DNA of 54,498 bases from the NCBI GenBank assembly GCA_016934985.1, contig JAFGRU010000030.1, positions 1 to 54,498 on the forward strand, in the 5' to 3' direction. Under the pieces are notes generated by a model, which was given only the letters and a program-made list of their open reading frames with translations, was not told where the DNA came from and searched no databases. Source of the DNA: Deltaproteobacteria bacterium (GTDB lineage: Bacteria > Desulfobacterota > Desulfuromonadia > Desulfuromonadales > JAAYDE01). The position numbers and the translations under genes were made by a program. Positions 18,354-26,881 of this stretch are shown in pieces (position 1 is the first letter of the stretch; each line of letters starts with the position of its first letter).

Positions 18354-18854
18354 ATGTCAAGTCTGGACAGAATCCTTTCTCACGCGGAAGAATTTTTACT
18401 GGGAATTCTTTTGGCCTCGGCGTCTCTGGTTCTTTTTGCCAACGTCGTCGCCCGCTACGTCTTCAACTGGGGATTCCCCTGGGCAGAGGAATTGGTTCGT
18501 TACGAAATTGTCTGGATGGTTTTTCTGGGAGGGAGTGCCGCTGCACGCCAGGGGCTCCACATCGGGGTCGATATTGTGGTCAAATTCGCCCCGCTTCCTT
18601 TGCGCAAAACCACGGAAGCATTGATCAATCTGATTTCTCTGGTCTTTTGTCTCCTCGTTCTCTTTTACGGCGCCAAGCTGATTATCCAGACCCGTATGTT
18701 CGGACAGGTCAGCCCCGCTCTTCAAGTCCCCATGTGGCTGGTTCAATTGGCCATACCCGTCGGTGGAGGGTTGATGGCGCTGCGGTTCGCCCAGCAGTTA
18801 TGGCACGTTTTCAGGGGTGAGAAGATGGAAGCTCATCCCGAAAGTTTAGGGTAA
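18354..18854 (+). CDS. TRAP transporter small permease (DctQ family)
   Basis: 166 residues with four hydrophobic helices. The first two flank the DctQ pattern VFANVVARYVFNWGFPWAEE (written here as its 20 residues from the family core, with Leu before Phe), followed by LVRYEIVWMVFLGGSAAARQ. The length is normal. GGGGGA precedes the ATG, and the gene ends six bases before dctM. It joins the large permease in the inner membrane and is needed for sodium-driven uptake. Confidence 0.88.
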   Translation: MSSLDRILSHAEEFLLGILLASASLVLFANVVARYVFNWGFPWAEELVRYEIVWMVFLGGSAAARQGLHIGVDIVVKFAPLPLRKTTEALINLISLVFCLLVLFYGAKLIIQTRMFGQVSPALQVPMWLVQLAIPVGGGLMALRFAQQLWHVFRGEKMEAHPESLG

Positions 18855-18860
18855 AAACAT

Positions 18861-20144
18861 ATGATAACAGCATTTTTTTTCCTTCTTGCCATTTTCCTCG
18901 TTGTCGGGGTGCCGATTTTTATCGCCCTTGCAGGGTCAGTCATGGGAGCGATGCTTCTGGGAGGAAGCCTCCCCCCGGCCATCATCATAGAGCGGCTGTT
19001 TGCAGGTCTCGATAAATTTGCCCTGATGGCGATCCCGTTTTTCATCCTGACCGGCAACCTCATGAATGTCGGAGGACTCTCCCGCCGAATAGTCAATCTC
19101 GCCAACCTTCTGGTCGGCCGCTTCAGGGGGGGGATGGGAATGACGGCCGTCTCCTCAAGCATGTTCTTCAGCGCCATCTCGGGGTCCGCCCCCGCGACCG
19201 TTGTTGCCGTCGGTTCCCTGCTGTACCCGGCACTCAAGAAAAACGGTTACAACAAACCGTTTTCCATCGGGGTCATCATCGCCTCCGGCTCCATCGGTAT
19301 TATCATTCCTCCGAGTATCGTCATGATTGTCTACGCGGCTGTCACCGGCGTTTCCGTAGGCGCCCTTTTCATGGCCGGGGTAGGCGCCGGTTTGCTTTAC
19401 GGCTTATGCTTCCTCCCCTATTGTTATTACATTGCCCGCCGGGACAAGGTCGAGCGCATGCCTCCGCCCACCAGAGACCAGCTTTGGGTAGGACTCAAGG
19501 ATTCCTCCTGGGGCCTGGGGGTTCCGATTGTCGTCCTGGGCGGAATTTACATGGGCGTTTTTACCCCCACCGAGGCCGCCGCAGCTTCAGTTGTTTATTC
19601 CCTGTTCGTATCGGGATTCATCTACCGTGAAAAAAGCTGGGGACAACTCTTTGATTCCATCAAATCCGCCGCCATTACCACTGCCCAGGTTATGATCATC
19701 CTTTCGGCAGCTTCGGTACTGTCCTGGTTCCTCACCAGCCAGGGCCTGGCGCTAACGATTGCCGATTCGGTGCTGTCCCTGAGTTCCAATCCGTATCATG
19801 TCTTCTTCCTCATCAACATTACGGTTCTGATTGTCGGGATGTTTCTGGATGCCGCTTCCATCATGGTCATTCTTGCGCCCCTGTTTTACAAAATCGGTAT
19901 GCAGATCGGCATCAACCCCATCCATCTCGGGGCCGTCTTGACGGTAAACGGCGCCATCGGCATGTTTACTCCGCCGTTCGGGTTGAATCTGTTCGTGGCC
20001 AGTTCCCTCGGGGATGTGGACTATCTGCAGGCCGTGCGCGGCTCCGCCCCTTTCATCGTGCTGGCGTTGCTTGCCCTGGCTCTGTTGACCTACCTGCCGG
20101 CCATCAGCATGTGGCTGCCGCGCATGGTTTACCCAGGGGTGTGA
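18861..20144 (+). CDS. TRAP transporter large permease (DctM family)
   Basis: 427 residues with about twelve membrane helices, which is the full family length. Family segments include AIPFFILTGNLMNVGGLSRR, SAISGSAPATVVAVGSLLYP, SIGIIIPPSIVMIVYA and NGAIGMFTPPFGLNLFVASS. No clear ribosome site is seen. It starts six bases after dctQ and is probably translated by coupling. It is the transporting subunit of the importer, and it is followed closely by the carbamoyltransferase-type genes. Confidence 0.92.
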   Translation: MITAFFFLLAIFLVVGVPIFIALAGSVMGAMLLGGSLPPAIIIERLFAGLDKFALMAIPFFILTGNLMNVGGLSRRIVNLANLLVGRFRGGMGMTAVSSSMFFSAISGSAPATVVAVGSLLYPALKKNGYNKPFSIGVIIASGSIGIIIPPSIVMIVYAAVTGVSVGALFMAGVGAGLLYGLCFLPYCYYIARRDKVERMPPPTRDQLWVGLKDSSWGLGVPIVVLGGIYMGVFTPTEAAAASVVYSLFVSGFIYREKSWGQLFDSIKSAAITTAQVMIILSAASVLSWFLTSQGLALTIADSVLSLSSNPYHVFFLINITVLIVGMFLDAASIMVILAPLFYKIGMQIGINPIHLGAVLTVNGAIGMFTPPFGLNLFVASSLGDVDYLQAVRGSAPFIVLALLALALLTYLPAISMWLPRMVYPGV

Positions 20145-20183
20145 TAAGGAAATCATGAAAGTTGTTCTCGAAAGGAAAAACTG

Positions 20184-21620
20184 ATGAATAATAATCATCC
20201 ATCGAAACTGTTAACCGAACCACTGCATGTGGTCAACATCGGGCTCAAGGCATTCGCCGACAATCTTGAAGCACAACAGGTGCCGGTTGTCCAGGTCGAT
20301 TGGGTACCCCCCGCAGGAGGAAATACGGAAATAGCCTCCCTTCTGGCAAAACTGGAATCAGGGCCGATAAAAGAAAAAATCAACCGAGCAAACAAAGAGG
20401 CATTAGCGCGCATGCTTTCCGCCGATCCGGTTCTGATCGATGTAGTGCCGGCAAATGAGGCAATTCCGACACTTGGTGATCGCATGATCCTCCATGCCGG
20501 GCCTCCCGTCGGGTGGGAGCGCATGTGCGGGCCTATGAAAGGAGCTGTTGCCGGTATCGCCGTTTTTGAGGGCTGGGCTGAAGATCTGATTACTGCCGAG
20601 CGGATGGCTGCGGCCGGTGAATTTGCTTTTCATCCCAATCACCACTTCGGGGCCGTTGGTCCCATGACTGGGATGACGACACGCAGTCAGCCGGTTCTGG
20701 TCATTGAAAATAAAAAATTCGGCAATCGCGCCTACTGTACCATTAACGAAGGTCTTGGCAAGGTCATGCGCTTTGGCGGCAACGATGAAGAAGTCCTCGA
20801 CCGACTGCGCTGGATCCGTGACGAGTTCGGGCCCGCTTTGGGGAGGGCCATCCGCAGCACCGGTGGGATTCCCCTTAAAAACCTCTTAGCGAGGGGGCTT
20901 TCCATGGGCGATGAAATGCATCAGCGCAACGTAGGATGTTCCGGGCTGATACTGCGCCAATTAGCACCGGCCCTGGCTAAAACGGCTGATGATCTGAGTG
21001 CTCTGGAACGCAGTCTGGCCTTCATGGGCGGCAATGATCAGTTTTTCCTCAATATCGCCATGGCCATGGGCAAAGCCATCATGGATCCGGTTGCAGGGAT
21101 AGAAAATTCTTCCGTCGTAACCGCCATGTGCCGCAATGGAACGGACTTCGGTATCCGGGTCAGCGCCACCGGCGACGAATGGTTCACCGCACCCGTGGAA
21201 ATGCCCAACGGACTGTATTTTCCGGGTTTTTCGGAAAAAGATGCCAACCCGGATATGGGGGATTCGGCAATTGTCGAAACCATCGGTTTGGGCGGATTTG
21301 CAATGGGCGCCTCTCCTGCAGTAGCGGGATTTGTCGGCGCCGGGGTGGCCGCAGACGCCGCTAATTTCACACGGGCCATGACCGAAATCACCGTCGGAGA
21401 AAATCCCGAGTGGACCATCCCGGCCATGGATTATCTGGGGGTTCCCACCGGTATTGATATCCGTCTTGTTTTGGAAACCGGGCTGGCTCCGACCATCAAT
21501 ACCGGCATCGCCCATAAAAAACCGGGTGTCGGCCAGGTGGGCGCAGGTGTCGTCCGCGCCCCGCAGGCTTGCTTTGAAAAGGTTCTTGTTGCTTTTGCCA
21601 GAACGGTAGGTGTCGGATGA
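20184..21620 (+). CDS. DUF1116 protein, AllG/YlbE-like subunit of oxamate (oxalurate) carbamoyltransferase
   Basis: 478 residues of the DUF1116 family, which includes Escherichia coli YlbE (AllG). Characteristic stretches are VVQVDWVPPAGG near the N-terminus, PVGWERMCGPMKGAV, FHPNHHFGAVGPMTGMTTRS, GNDQFFLNIAMAMGKAIMDP and TGIAHKKPGVGQVGAGVVRA. The first of these is the motif shared by all DUF1116 proteins. AAAGGAA precedes the ATG. The stop overlaps the FdrA-like start in ATGA form. In E. coli, FdrA, AllG and AllH together form the oxamate carbamoyltransferase that converts oxalurate and phosphate to oxamate and carbamoyl phosphate. The same three families are adjacent here, so I infer the same reaction. 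Confidence 0.82.
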   Translation: MNNNHPSKLLTEPLHVVNIGLKAFADNLEAQQVPVVQVDWVPPAGGNTEIASLLAKLESGPIKEKINRANKEALARMLSADPVLIDVVPANEAIPTLGDRMILHAGPPVGWERMCGPMKGAVAGIAVFEGWAEDLITAERMAAAGEFAFHPNHHFGAVGPMTGMTTRSQPVLVIENKKFGNRAYCTINEGLGKVMRFGGNDEEVLDRLRWIRDEFGPALGRAIRSTGGIPLKNLLARGLSMGDEMHQRNVGCSGLILRQLAPALAKTADDLSALERSLAFMGGNDQFFLNIAMAMGKAIMDPVAGIENSSVVTAMCRNGTDFGIRVSATGDEWFTAPVEMPNGLYFPGFSEKDANPDMGDSAIVETIGLGGFAMGASPAVAGFVGAGVAADAANFTRAMTEITVGENPEWTIPAMDYLGVPTGIDIRLVLETGLAPTINTGIAHKKPGVGQVGAGVVRAPQACFEKVLVAFARTVGVG

Positions 21621-23119
21621 AAAAAGTCATTGTCAATCAAGTCAAAACTGGATTTTATTTGGACTCGGTGGCCCTGATGCGATTTTCCCGTACCATCGCA
21701 GGCATGGACGATGTGGAAGAGGCCGCTCTCATGATGGGGACCCCTTCCAACAAAAAAATCATGACAGAAGCCGGCATTCTCGGTCCGGAAGGGGAAAAGG
21801 CATCGGGTGGAGATCTTATTATCGGCATTCGGGCAGCACATCAGGCGGCGGCTGACAAGGCTCTGGCAGAATCCATAAATCTTCTCGAACAATCCGCTGT
21901 TACCCGTAAAAAAGGGGAAACATGGCGGCCTCGGACACTTGCCGCCGCCCTTAAATCGGATTCGACTATCAACCTGGCGCTGATTTCAGTGGCTGGTGAG
22001 TTTGCAGCAGCAGAAGCCCGGAAAGCGCTTCACCAGGAATTGAATGTCATGATTTTCAGTGACAACGTCCCGGTGGGGGAAGAAGTCGCCCTGAAAAATG
22101 AAGCCAGGGAACTGGGTCTGCTGGTGATGGGACCCGATTGCGGGACAGCTATTATCAATGGGGTGCCCCTGGCCTTTGCGAACCAAGTAAAACGTGGAGG
22201 CGTTGGCATTATCGGCGCGTCCGGAACCGGAATCCAGGAAGTCTCCTGCCTGATCAGCCAGGGAGGCGGAGGTATTTCCCAGGCCATCGGCGTCGGAGGA
22301 CGCGACCTCAAGAAGGAAGTTGGCGGCATTTCCACCCTTATGGCGCTTGAAGTCCTGGAAGCCGACCCGGCAACCCGCCATATCGTTTTAATCTCCAAAC
22401 CGCCGGCAGCGTCCGTCGCGGAAAGCATCCTGGCCCGAATCAAGGAAAGCCGGAAAAATTTCACCGTCTGTTTCCTTGGGGCATCCGGTCTGGAACTACC
22501 CAACAATGCGGTTTTTTCTTCGACCCTGAAAGCCGCTGCGGAATCCGCCCTCGGGGGAACTTCGATCTCGACCGGTTTTCTGCCGGACCAAGCCGCCGCT
22601 TCACCCCCGAAAGGGAAAAACTCCGTGTTGGGACTTTTTTCAGGCGGGACCCTTTGTTCTGAAACTCAATTCATTTTTCGCGAAGCCGGCGAATCCATAA
22701 ATTCCAATGTTCCGATACCGGGCGTGTCCAAGCTCGAAGGAATCCCCAAGGGACATTGTTTTATCGATTTCGGCGATGACGAATACACCCAAGGGCGACC
22801 CCATCCGATGATCGATCCCACGATTCGCGATGAGGCCCTCGTGAAAGCATTGAGCAACCCGGATGTCGGCGTTATTCTGATTGACGTAGTGATCGGATAT
22901 GGAGCTCATAACGATCCGGCCGGACACCTGGCATCAGTCCTGCCCCCCCGCCGGGCCGACAACCCCCTGGTCATTGCTTCCGTCACAGGGACCGACCTGG
23001 ATATCCAGAATCGCGCCTCTCAGGTCAGGACGCTGGAAGAAGCCGGGATCCTGGTTGCCCCTTCGAATGCCGATGCGGCGCTTCTGGCCCTAGCCTGTCT
23101 CAAGCGTAAAGGAGGATAA
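21617..23119 (+). CDS. fdrA: FdrA-like acyl-CoA-synthetase-fold protein, subunit of oxamate (oxalurate) carbamoyltransferase
   Basis: 500 residues. The N-terminal FdrA-specific region (MKKVIVNQVKTGFYLDSVAL, then VEEAALMMGTPSNKKIM) precedes a CoA-binding-like Rossmann domain (ELGLLVMGPDCGTAIINGVP; GVGIIGASGTGIQEVSCLIS) and a ligase-like domain (SVLGLFSGGTLCSETQFIF; DPTIRDEALVKAL). The conserved phospho-His of succinyl-CoA synthetases is not seen, as expected for FdrA. It is somewhat shorter than E. coli FdrA (about 555 residues). It overlaps the DUF1116 gene by four bases and precedes carbamate kinase by three, so the set is one translation unit. It probably provides the catalytic scaffold for oxalurate phosphorolysis. 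Confidence 0.82.
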   Translation: MKKVIVNQVKTGFYLDSVALMRFSRTIAGMDDVEEAALMMGTPSNKKIMTEAGILGPEGEKASGGDLIIGIRAAHQAAADKALAESINLLEQSAVTRKKGETWRPRTLAAALKSDSTINLALISVAGEFAAAEARKALHQELNVMIFSDNVPVGEEVALKNEARELGLLVMGPDCGTAIINGVPLAFANQVKRGGVGIIGASGTGIQEVSCLISQGGGGISQAIGVGGRDLKKEVGGISTLMALEVLEADPATRHIVLISKPPAASVAESILARIKESRKNFTVCFLGASGLELPNNAVFSSTLKAAAESALGGTSISTGFLPDQAAASPPKGKNSVLGLFSGGTLCSETQFIFREAGESINSNVPIPGVSKLEGIPKGHCFIDFGDDEYTQGRPHPMIDPTIRDEALVKALSNPDVGVILIDVVIGYGAHNDPAGHLASVLPPRRADNPLVIASVTGTDLDIQNRASQVRTLEEAGILVAPSNADAALLALACLKRKGG

Positions 23120-23122
23120 GCC

Positions 23123-24100
23123 ATGTCCCCATTATCTGCAAAAATGGAGATACCGGACCGGGTACTCGTTGCCATCGGAGGAAATGCCACCCACCCTGAA
23201 AACATCTCCGGCACCTCCGACGAGCAGAAAATAATTGCGAAAAATTCAGCCAAGGCGCTCCTCCCGCTCATGCTGCTGGATAACGAACTTGTGATCACCC
23301 ATGGAAACGGTCCGGTCGTAGGCAAAATCATGATGCGCCAGGCCCTGACCAGGGAGCACATTCCACCGATGTCCCTCGACATCTGTGTGGCTCACAGCCA
23401 GGGGGGAATTGCCTATCTTCTCATGCAAGCCATGGAAAATGCCTTGCGTGAAACTGGAAGCCCCAGGCATGTGGCCTGCCTGTTGACCCAGGTTGAAGTC
23501 GACCCTGACGATCCCGCTTTCCAGAACCCGACCAAACCGATAGGACCGTTTTTCAGTAAAACGATGGCTGAAAAGATTGGCAAGGAACTGGGTTGGCTTA
23601 TGAAGGAGGACGCGGGTCGCGGTTGGCGTCATATGGTGCCGTCGCCAAAACCCCGTCATATCTGTGACATTTCCCTGGTGCAGGCTCTTGCCCAGCGAGG
23701 AACGGTAGTCATTGCCGGCGGTGGCGGCGGTATCCCCATTGTCCGGGGCCCGAAAGGGGTAAGGCACGGGGTCGAAGCAGTTATCGACAAGGATCTCACC
23801 TCAGCTCACATGGCCAATGTTCTGGGGATCGAGGTTCTGATGATTCTTACCGCGGTTCCCAAGGTGGCGATTCATTTCGGGAAACCGGAACAACAGGAAC
23901 TGGACCGCGTGACATTGTCCGAACTGCGCGCCTACCGCGACGAGGGTCATTTCCCTGCAGGGAGCATGGGCCCGAAAATCGATGCGGCCATCCGTTTCCT
24001 CGAAGGTGGGGGGAAGCGGGCCATCATCGGCCGTTTGGAAGAGGCGATGGATGCCCTGTCAGGTGTTACCGGCACCCAGATTTACAGCGATGAACCCTGA
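23123..24100 (+). CDS. Carbamate kinase
   Basis: 325 residues of the amino-acid-kinase fold. Motifs include VAIGGNATHP at the nucleotide site, THGNGPVVGKIMMRQ, SQGGIAYLLMQAMEN, VIAGGGGGIPIVRG, the VIDKDLTSAHMANVLG lysine segment and FPAGSMGPKIDAAIRFLEGG near the C-terminus. AAAGGAGG lies ahead of the ATG. The enzyme converts carbamoyl phosphate and ADP to ATP, CO2 and ammonia. Next to the FdrA/AllG/AllH genes it matches the role of E. coli AllK (YbcF): harvesting ATP from oxalurate cleavage. The next gene starts inside its last codons. Confidence 0.93.
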   Translation: MSPLSAKMEIPDRVLVAIGGNATHPENISGTSDEQKIIAKNSAKALLPLMLLDNELVITHGNGPVVGKIMMRQALTREHIPPMSLDICVAHSQGGIAYLLMQAMENALRETGSPRHVACLLTQVEVDPDDPAFQNPTKPIGPFFSKTMAEKIGKELGWLMKEDAGRGWRHMVPSPKPRHICDISLVQALAQRGTVVIAGGGGGIPIVRGPKGVRHGVEAVIDKDLTSAHMANVLGIEVLMILTAVPKVAIHFGKPEQQELDRVTLSELRAYRDEGHFPAGSMGPKIDAAIRFLEGGGKRAIIGRLEEAMDALSGVTGTQIYSDEP

Positions 24101-25037
24101 CAATCCATATCCAATTCGCTTTCAGGCCCTCAAAATGGGGGCAGCAGCAGCCCGCGTTCTCACACGATCCGGGCAAGGGTATGTGAATGCGGTTTTCAAG
24201 CGCTGCTTTTATTGCGAAATTAACGATAATTTTATCTGTATTGGCTCTCCCACTTTGGGCATGTGCCCATTGAATGTCACCACCTCCATGCCGGAGGGTG
24301 ACATTCGTGTTTTTCCAGGACTTGTTACAGGCATGGCGGTGAGAGTTTGCGGAGATTATGTGAGGATAGGGGGCGAGCGCTTTCTCCTTAAAACGGATGG
24401 AGGGGGAGTGTGGCTTCCTCCTCCCCCTTCCGCAACAGATCCGCAAAAGATTAAATCCGGCCTGAACGCATTGGAAAAGGTCGCCGCTCCTCGGCTTCCG
24501 AAGGATGGCTTGGGTCGGTTTATCGATACCTTTCCTTTCCCGACTTTGAGAACAGAACCCGTTTTAACGCAAGCTGCCTGGCCATTGAAGCGTTTGCAGG
24601 GCTGGCTTCGGCAATCCCTGGCCGATCCGCAAAATATCCAGGATCCGGATATTTTCTCCTGGAAGAGGCTGTTGGGACTAGGGCCGGGTTTGACTCCGTC
24701 AGGTGATGATCTGGTTGGCGGAGTCATGCTTGGACTTCACAGTTTGGGGTGTTTCCCCATTATAAAAACGTTGTCTTCTGCAATCACTCAGGTTCTAGCT
24801 GAAAGCACCAATCCGATCAGCGCCGCCCATTTGCGGTGTGCAATGGAAGGAACAGGAAGTAAAACTGCCCATTCGGCCATCAACGCCATATTATCCGGTA
24901 ACCGGAAAGAAATATCTCAAATCCCCGTGGATATTGAAAAAATTGGTCATACATCGGGTTGGGACATGCTGGCCGGTATCGTGATTGTTTTCCGCCTCTG
25001 GCTGGAATCTGCGGAGGCCTGCCAATCGGCAGCCTGA
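24090..25037 (+). CDS. DUF2877 protein, AllH/YlbF-like subunit of oxamate (oxalurate) carbamoyltransferase
   Basis: About 315 residues from the ATG at 24090, which overlaps the carbamate kinase stop; the frame is open further upstream, but only inside that gene. The family hallmark LGPGLTPSGDDLVGGVMLGL is present at about residues 190-210. It is followed by STNPISAAHLRCAMEGTGS and a C-terminal helix (GWDMLAGIVIVFRLWLES). DUF2877 proteins include E. coli YlbF (AllH), the third partner of the FdrA-AllG complex. Here the kinase gene sits between the FdrA-like gene and this one. The N-terminal third has low complexity and two Cys-containing turns (RCFYCEIND). Confidence 0.8.
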   Translation: MNPDNPYPIRFQALKMGAAAARVLTRSGQGYVNAVFKRCFYCEINDNFICIGSPTLGMCPLNVTTSMPEGDIRVFPGLVTGMAVRVCGDYVRIGGERFLLKTDGGGVWLPPPPSATDPQKIKSGLNALEKVAAPRLPKDGLGRFIDTFPFPTLRTEPVLTQAAWPLKRLQGWLRQSLADPQNIQDPDIFSWKRLLGLGPGLTPSGDDLVGGVMLGLHSLGCFPIIKTLSSAITQVLAESTNPISAAHLRCAMEGTGSKTAHSAINAILSGNRKEISQIPVDIEKIGHTSGWDMLAGIVIVFRLWLESAEACQSAA

Positions 25038-25088
25038 CACAACTTGGCTATAAACCAGGAACTTTGAAAAATGAAAGGAGTCTCAGAC

Positions 25089-26681
25089 ATGCTGCACACA
25101 GTCCAGTCTTTTCGGGGCATGGTAACGGCATCCCATCATCTGGCGGCAAGGGCCGGGTTGCGGGTTCTGGAGGATGGTGGCAACGCCATCGAGGCCATGA
25201 TCGCCGCAGCCAGCACGATTGCCGTCGTCTATCCGCACATGAATGCGCTGGGCGGGGACAACTTCTGGCTGATTCACACGCCCGGAGGAGAGGTGACCGG
25301 GATCGACGCCTGCGGCGCGGCTGCCGGCAGGGCCGACATCGCTTTTTACAAAAAGCAAGGGTTCGATGCCATCCCCAGCCGTGGGCCGTTGGCCGCACTG
25401 ACTGTCGCTGGAGCAGTTTCAGGCTGGGAGGAGGCTTATCGCTTCAGCAAAGAAAAATGGGGCGGTCGCCTGCCTCTTTCCCGTATCCTTGAAGATGCCA
25501 CGTTTTTGGCACGGGATGGATTCGCCGTGACCCGGACCCAGGCAGCCAACACGAGCGGGAAACTGGAGGAATTGAAAAACGTGCCAGGCTTCGCTTCAAC
25601 CTTTCTCCCCGAAGGTCAGCCCCCTGCCGTCGGATACCGTTTCCGCCAACCGGCCCTGGCCGAAACTTTAAAAGTGCTGGCCGAAAAAGGTCTCGACACC
25701 TTTTATCGGGGTGACTTGGCACGTGCCATTGCCGCCGAACTGGAGGCCGCCGGCTCCCCCATCACTCTCGCCGACCTCGAAAGCCATCGGGCACTGCGCC
25801 TCAAGCCGCTGACCGTGGAAGTGGCCGGACACAGAATTTTCAACATGCCGCCGCCTACCCAGGGGCTGGCTTCCCTGATTCTGCTGGGCGTGTTCGATCG
25901 GCTCGGAGTCAAAGAGGCAGAAGGTTTCGATTTTGTTCATGGTCTGGTGGAATCCACCAAAAGAGCTTTCCGAATCCGCGACCGTTATGTCACCGATCCT
26001 CACTACATGAAAGCTGACCCAAAGTCTTTCCTGACTTCTGAAAAACTGGATGCACTGGCCGCCGAAATTTCCATGAAAACAGCCTTACCCTGGCCCGAAG
26101 CTGCCGCGCCCGGCGATACCGTCTGGCTCGGGGCTGCGGACAGCGAAGGTCGTGTTGTCAGCTTTATCCAAAGCATTTATTGGGAATTCGGTTCGGGAGT
26201 GGCACTGCCCGAAACCGGCATCACCTGGCAGAACCGCGGGGTCAGTTTCAGCCTCGACCCCTCTCATCACAACTGCCTGAAGCCCCATCGTCGCCCCTTC
26301 CACACCATCCAACCGGCGCTGGGGCATCTCAATGACGGTCGGGTCATGGCTTACGGTACCATGGGTGGCGAGGGCCAGCCCCAGACCCAGGCCATGGTCT
26401 TTGCCCGGCACGTGCTTTTCGGCCAGGAACTGCAACAGGCGGTTTCTGCACCACGCTGGCTGCTCGGAAGAACCTGGGGCGCCAGTGCAACAAATCTTCG
26501 CATCGAAAACCGGTTTGCGGCAGATGTTTTAGCAGCGTTGAAAAATGCCGGCCATGATGTCGATGTTATCAGCGACTTCGACGAGGTCATGGGACATGCA
26601 GGCGCCGTAGTTTTCCATCCTGACGGTTTGATTGAAGGCGCCGCCGACCCGCGCGGGAATGGACTTCCGGCAGGATTTTAA
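25089..26681 (+). CDS. HpxW-like Ntn-hydrolase, probable oxamate amidohydrolase (gamma-glutamyltransferase family)
   Basis: 530 residues from the ATG at 25089, with AAAGGAG 8 bases upstream; an ATG at 25071 lies ahead of that site. The fold is that of gamma-glutamyltranspeptidase: GMVTASHHLAARAGLRVLED, then GGNAIEAMIAAAST. The self-cleavage and catalytic Thr is predicted at about residue 344, in GDTVWLGAADSEG. In true transpeptidases this motif is TTHxxVxD; the single Thr before a hydrophobic residue matches HpxW of Klebsiella, which hydrolyses oxamate to oxalate and ammonia. There is no signal peptide, so the enzyme is probably cytoplasmic, unlike exported transpeptidases. It follows the DUF2877 gene and would use the oxamate made by the preceding enzymes. 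Confidence 0.8.
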   Translation: MLHTVQSFRGMVTASHHLAARAGLRVLEDGGNAIEAMIAAASTIAVVYPHMNALGGDNFWLIHTPGGEVTGIDACGAAAGRADIAFYKKQGFDAIPSRGPLAALTVAGAVSGWEEAYRFSKEKWGGRLPLSRILEDATFLARDGFAVTRTQAANTSGKLEELKNVPGFASTFLPEGQPPAVGYRFRQPALAETLKVLAEKGLDTFYRGDLARAIAAELEAAGSPITLADLESHRALRLKPLTVEVAGHRIFNMPPPTQGLASLILLGVFDRLGVKEAEGFDFVHGLVESTKRAFRIRDRYVTDPHYMKADPKSFLTSEKLDALAAEISMKTALPWPEAAAPGDTVWLGAADSEGRVVSFIQSIYWEFGSGVALPETGITWQNRGVSFSLDPSHHNCLKPHRRPFHTIQPALGHLNDGRVMAYGTMGGEGQPQTQAMVFARHVLFGQELQQAVSAPRWLLGRTWGASATNLRIENRFAADVLAALKNAGHDVDVISDFDEVMGHAGAVVFHPDGLIEGAADPRGNGLPAGF

Positions 26682-26800
26682 ATTTTCAAAAAGTGAGAAA
26701 AAGTTTTAAATTTGTAACTGTTCAGTGTGTCATTCCAATGCCTCGCATCGCCCATTCCAAGGGCCGCTCAAAAAACACCAGCCCTTATCCGGGTCCAAGC

Positions 26801-26839
26801 AAAAAGCCCCGCCGGTATCAAAACCGACGGGGGCTTTTT
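26801..26839. terminator. Bidirectional terminator between the oxalurate-type operon and secF
   Basis: AAAAAGCCCC with GCCGGT, and ACCGAC with GGGGGCTTTTT, form a strong stem with A and T runs on opposite sides. It can end the plus-strand operon and the minus-strand yajC-secD-secF transcript. Confidence 0.9.
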
Positions 26840-26881
26840 GCAAGAACAATTAAAATCACTCGATGACTTGCACTTTTTCCA

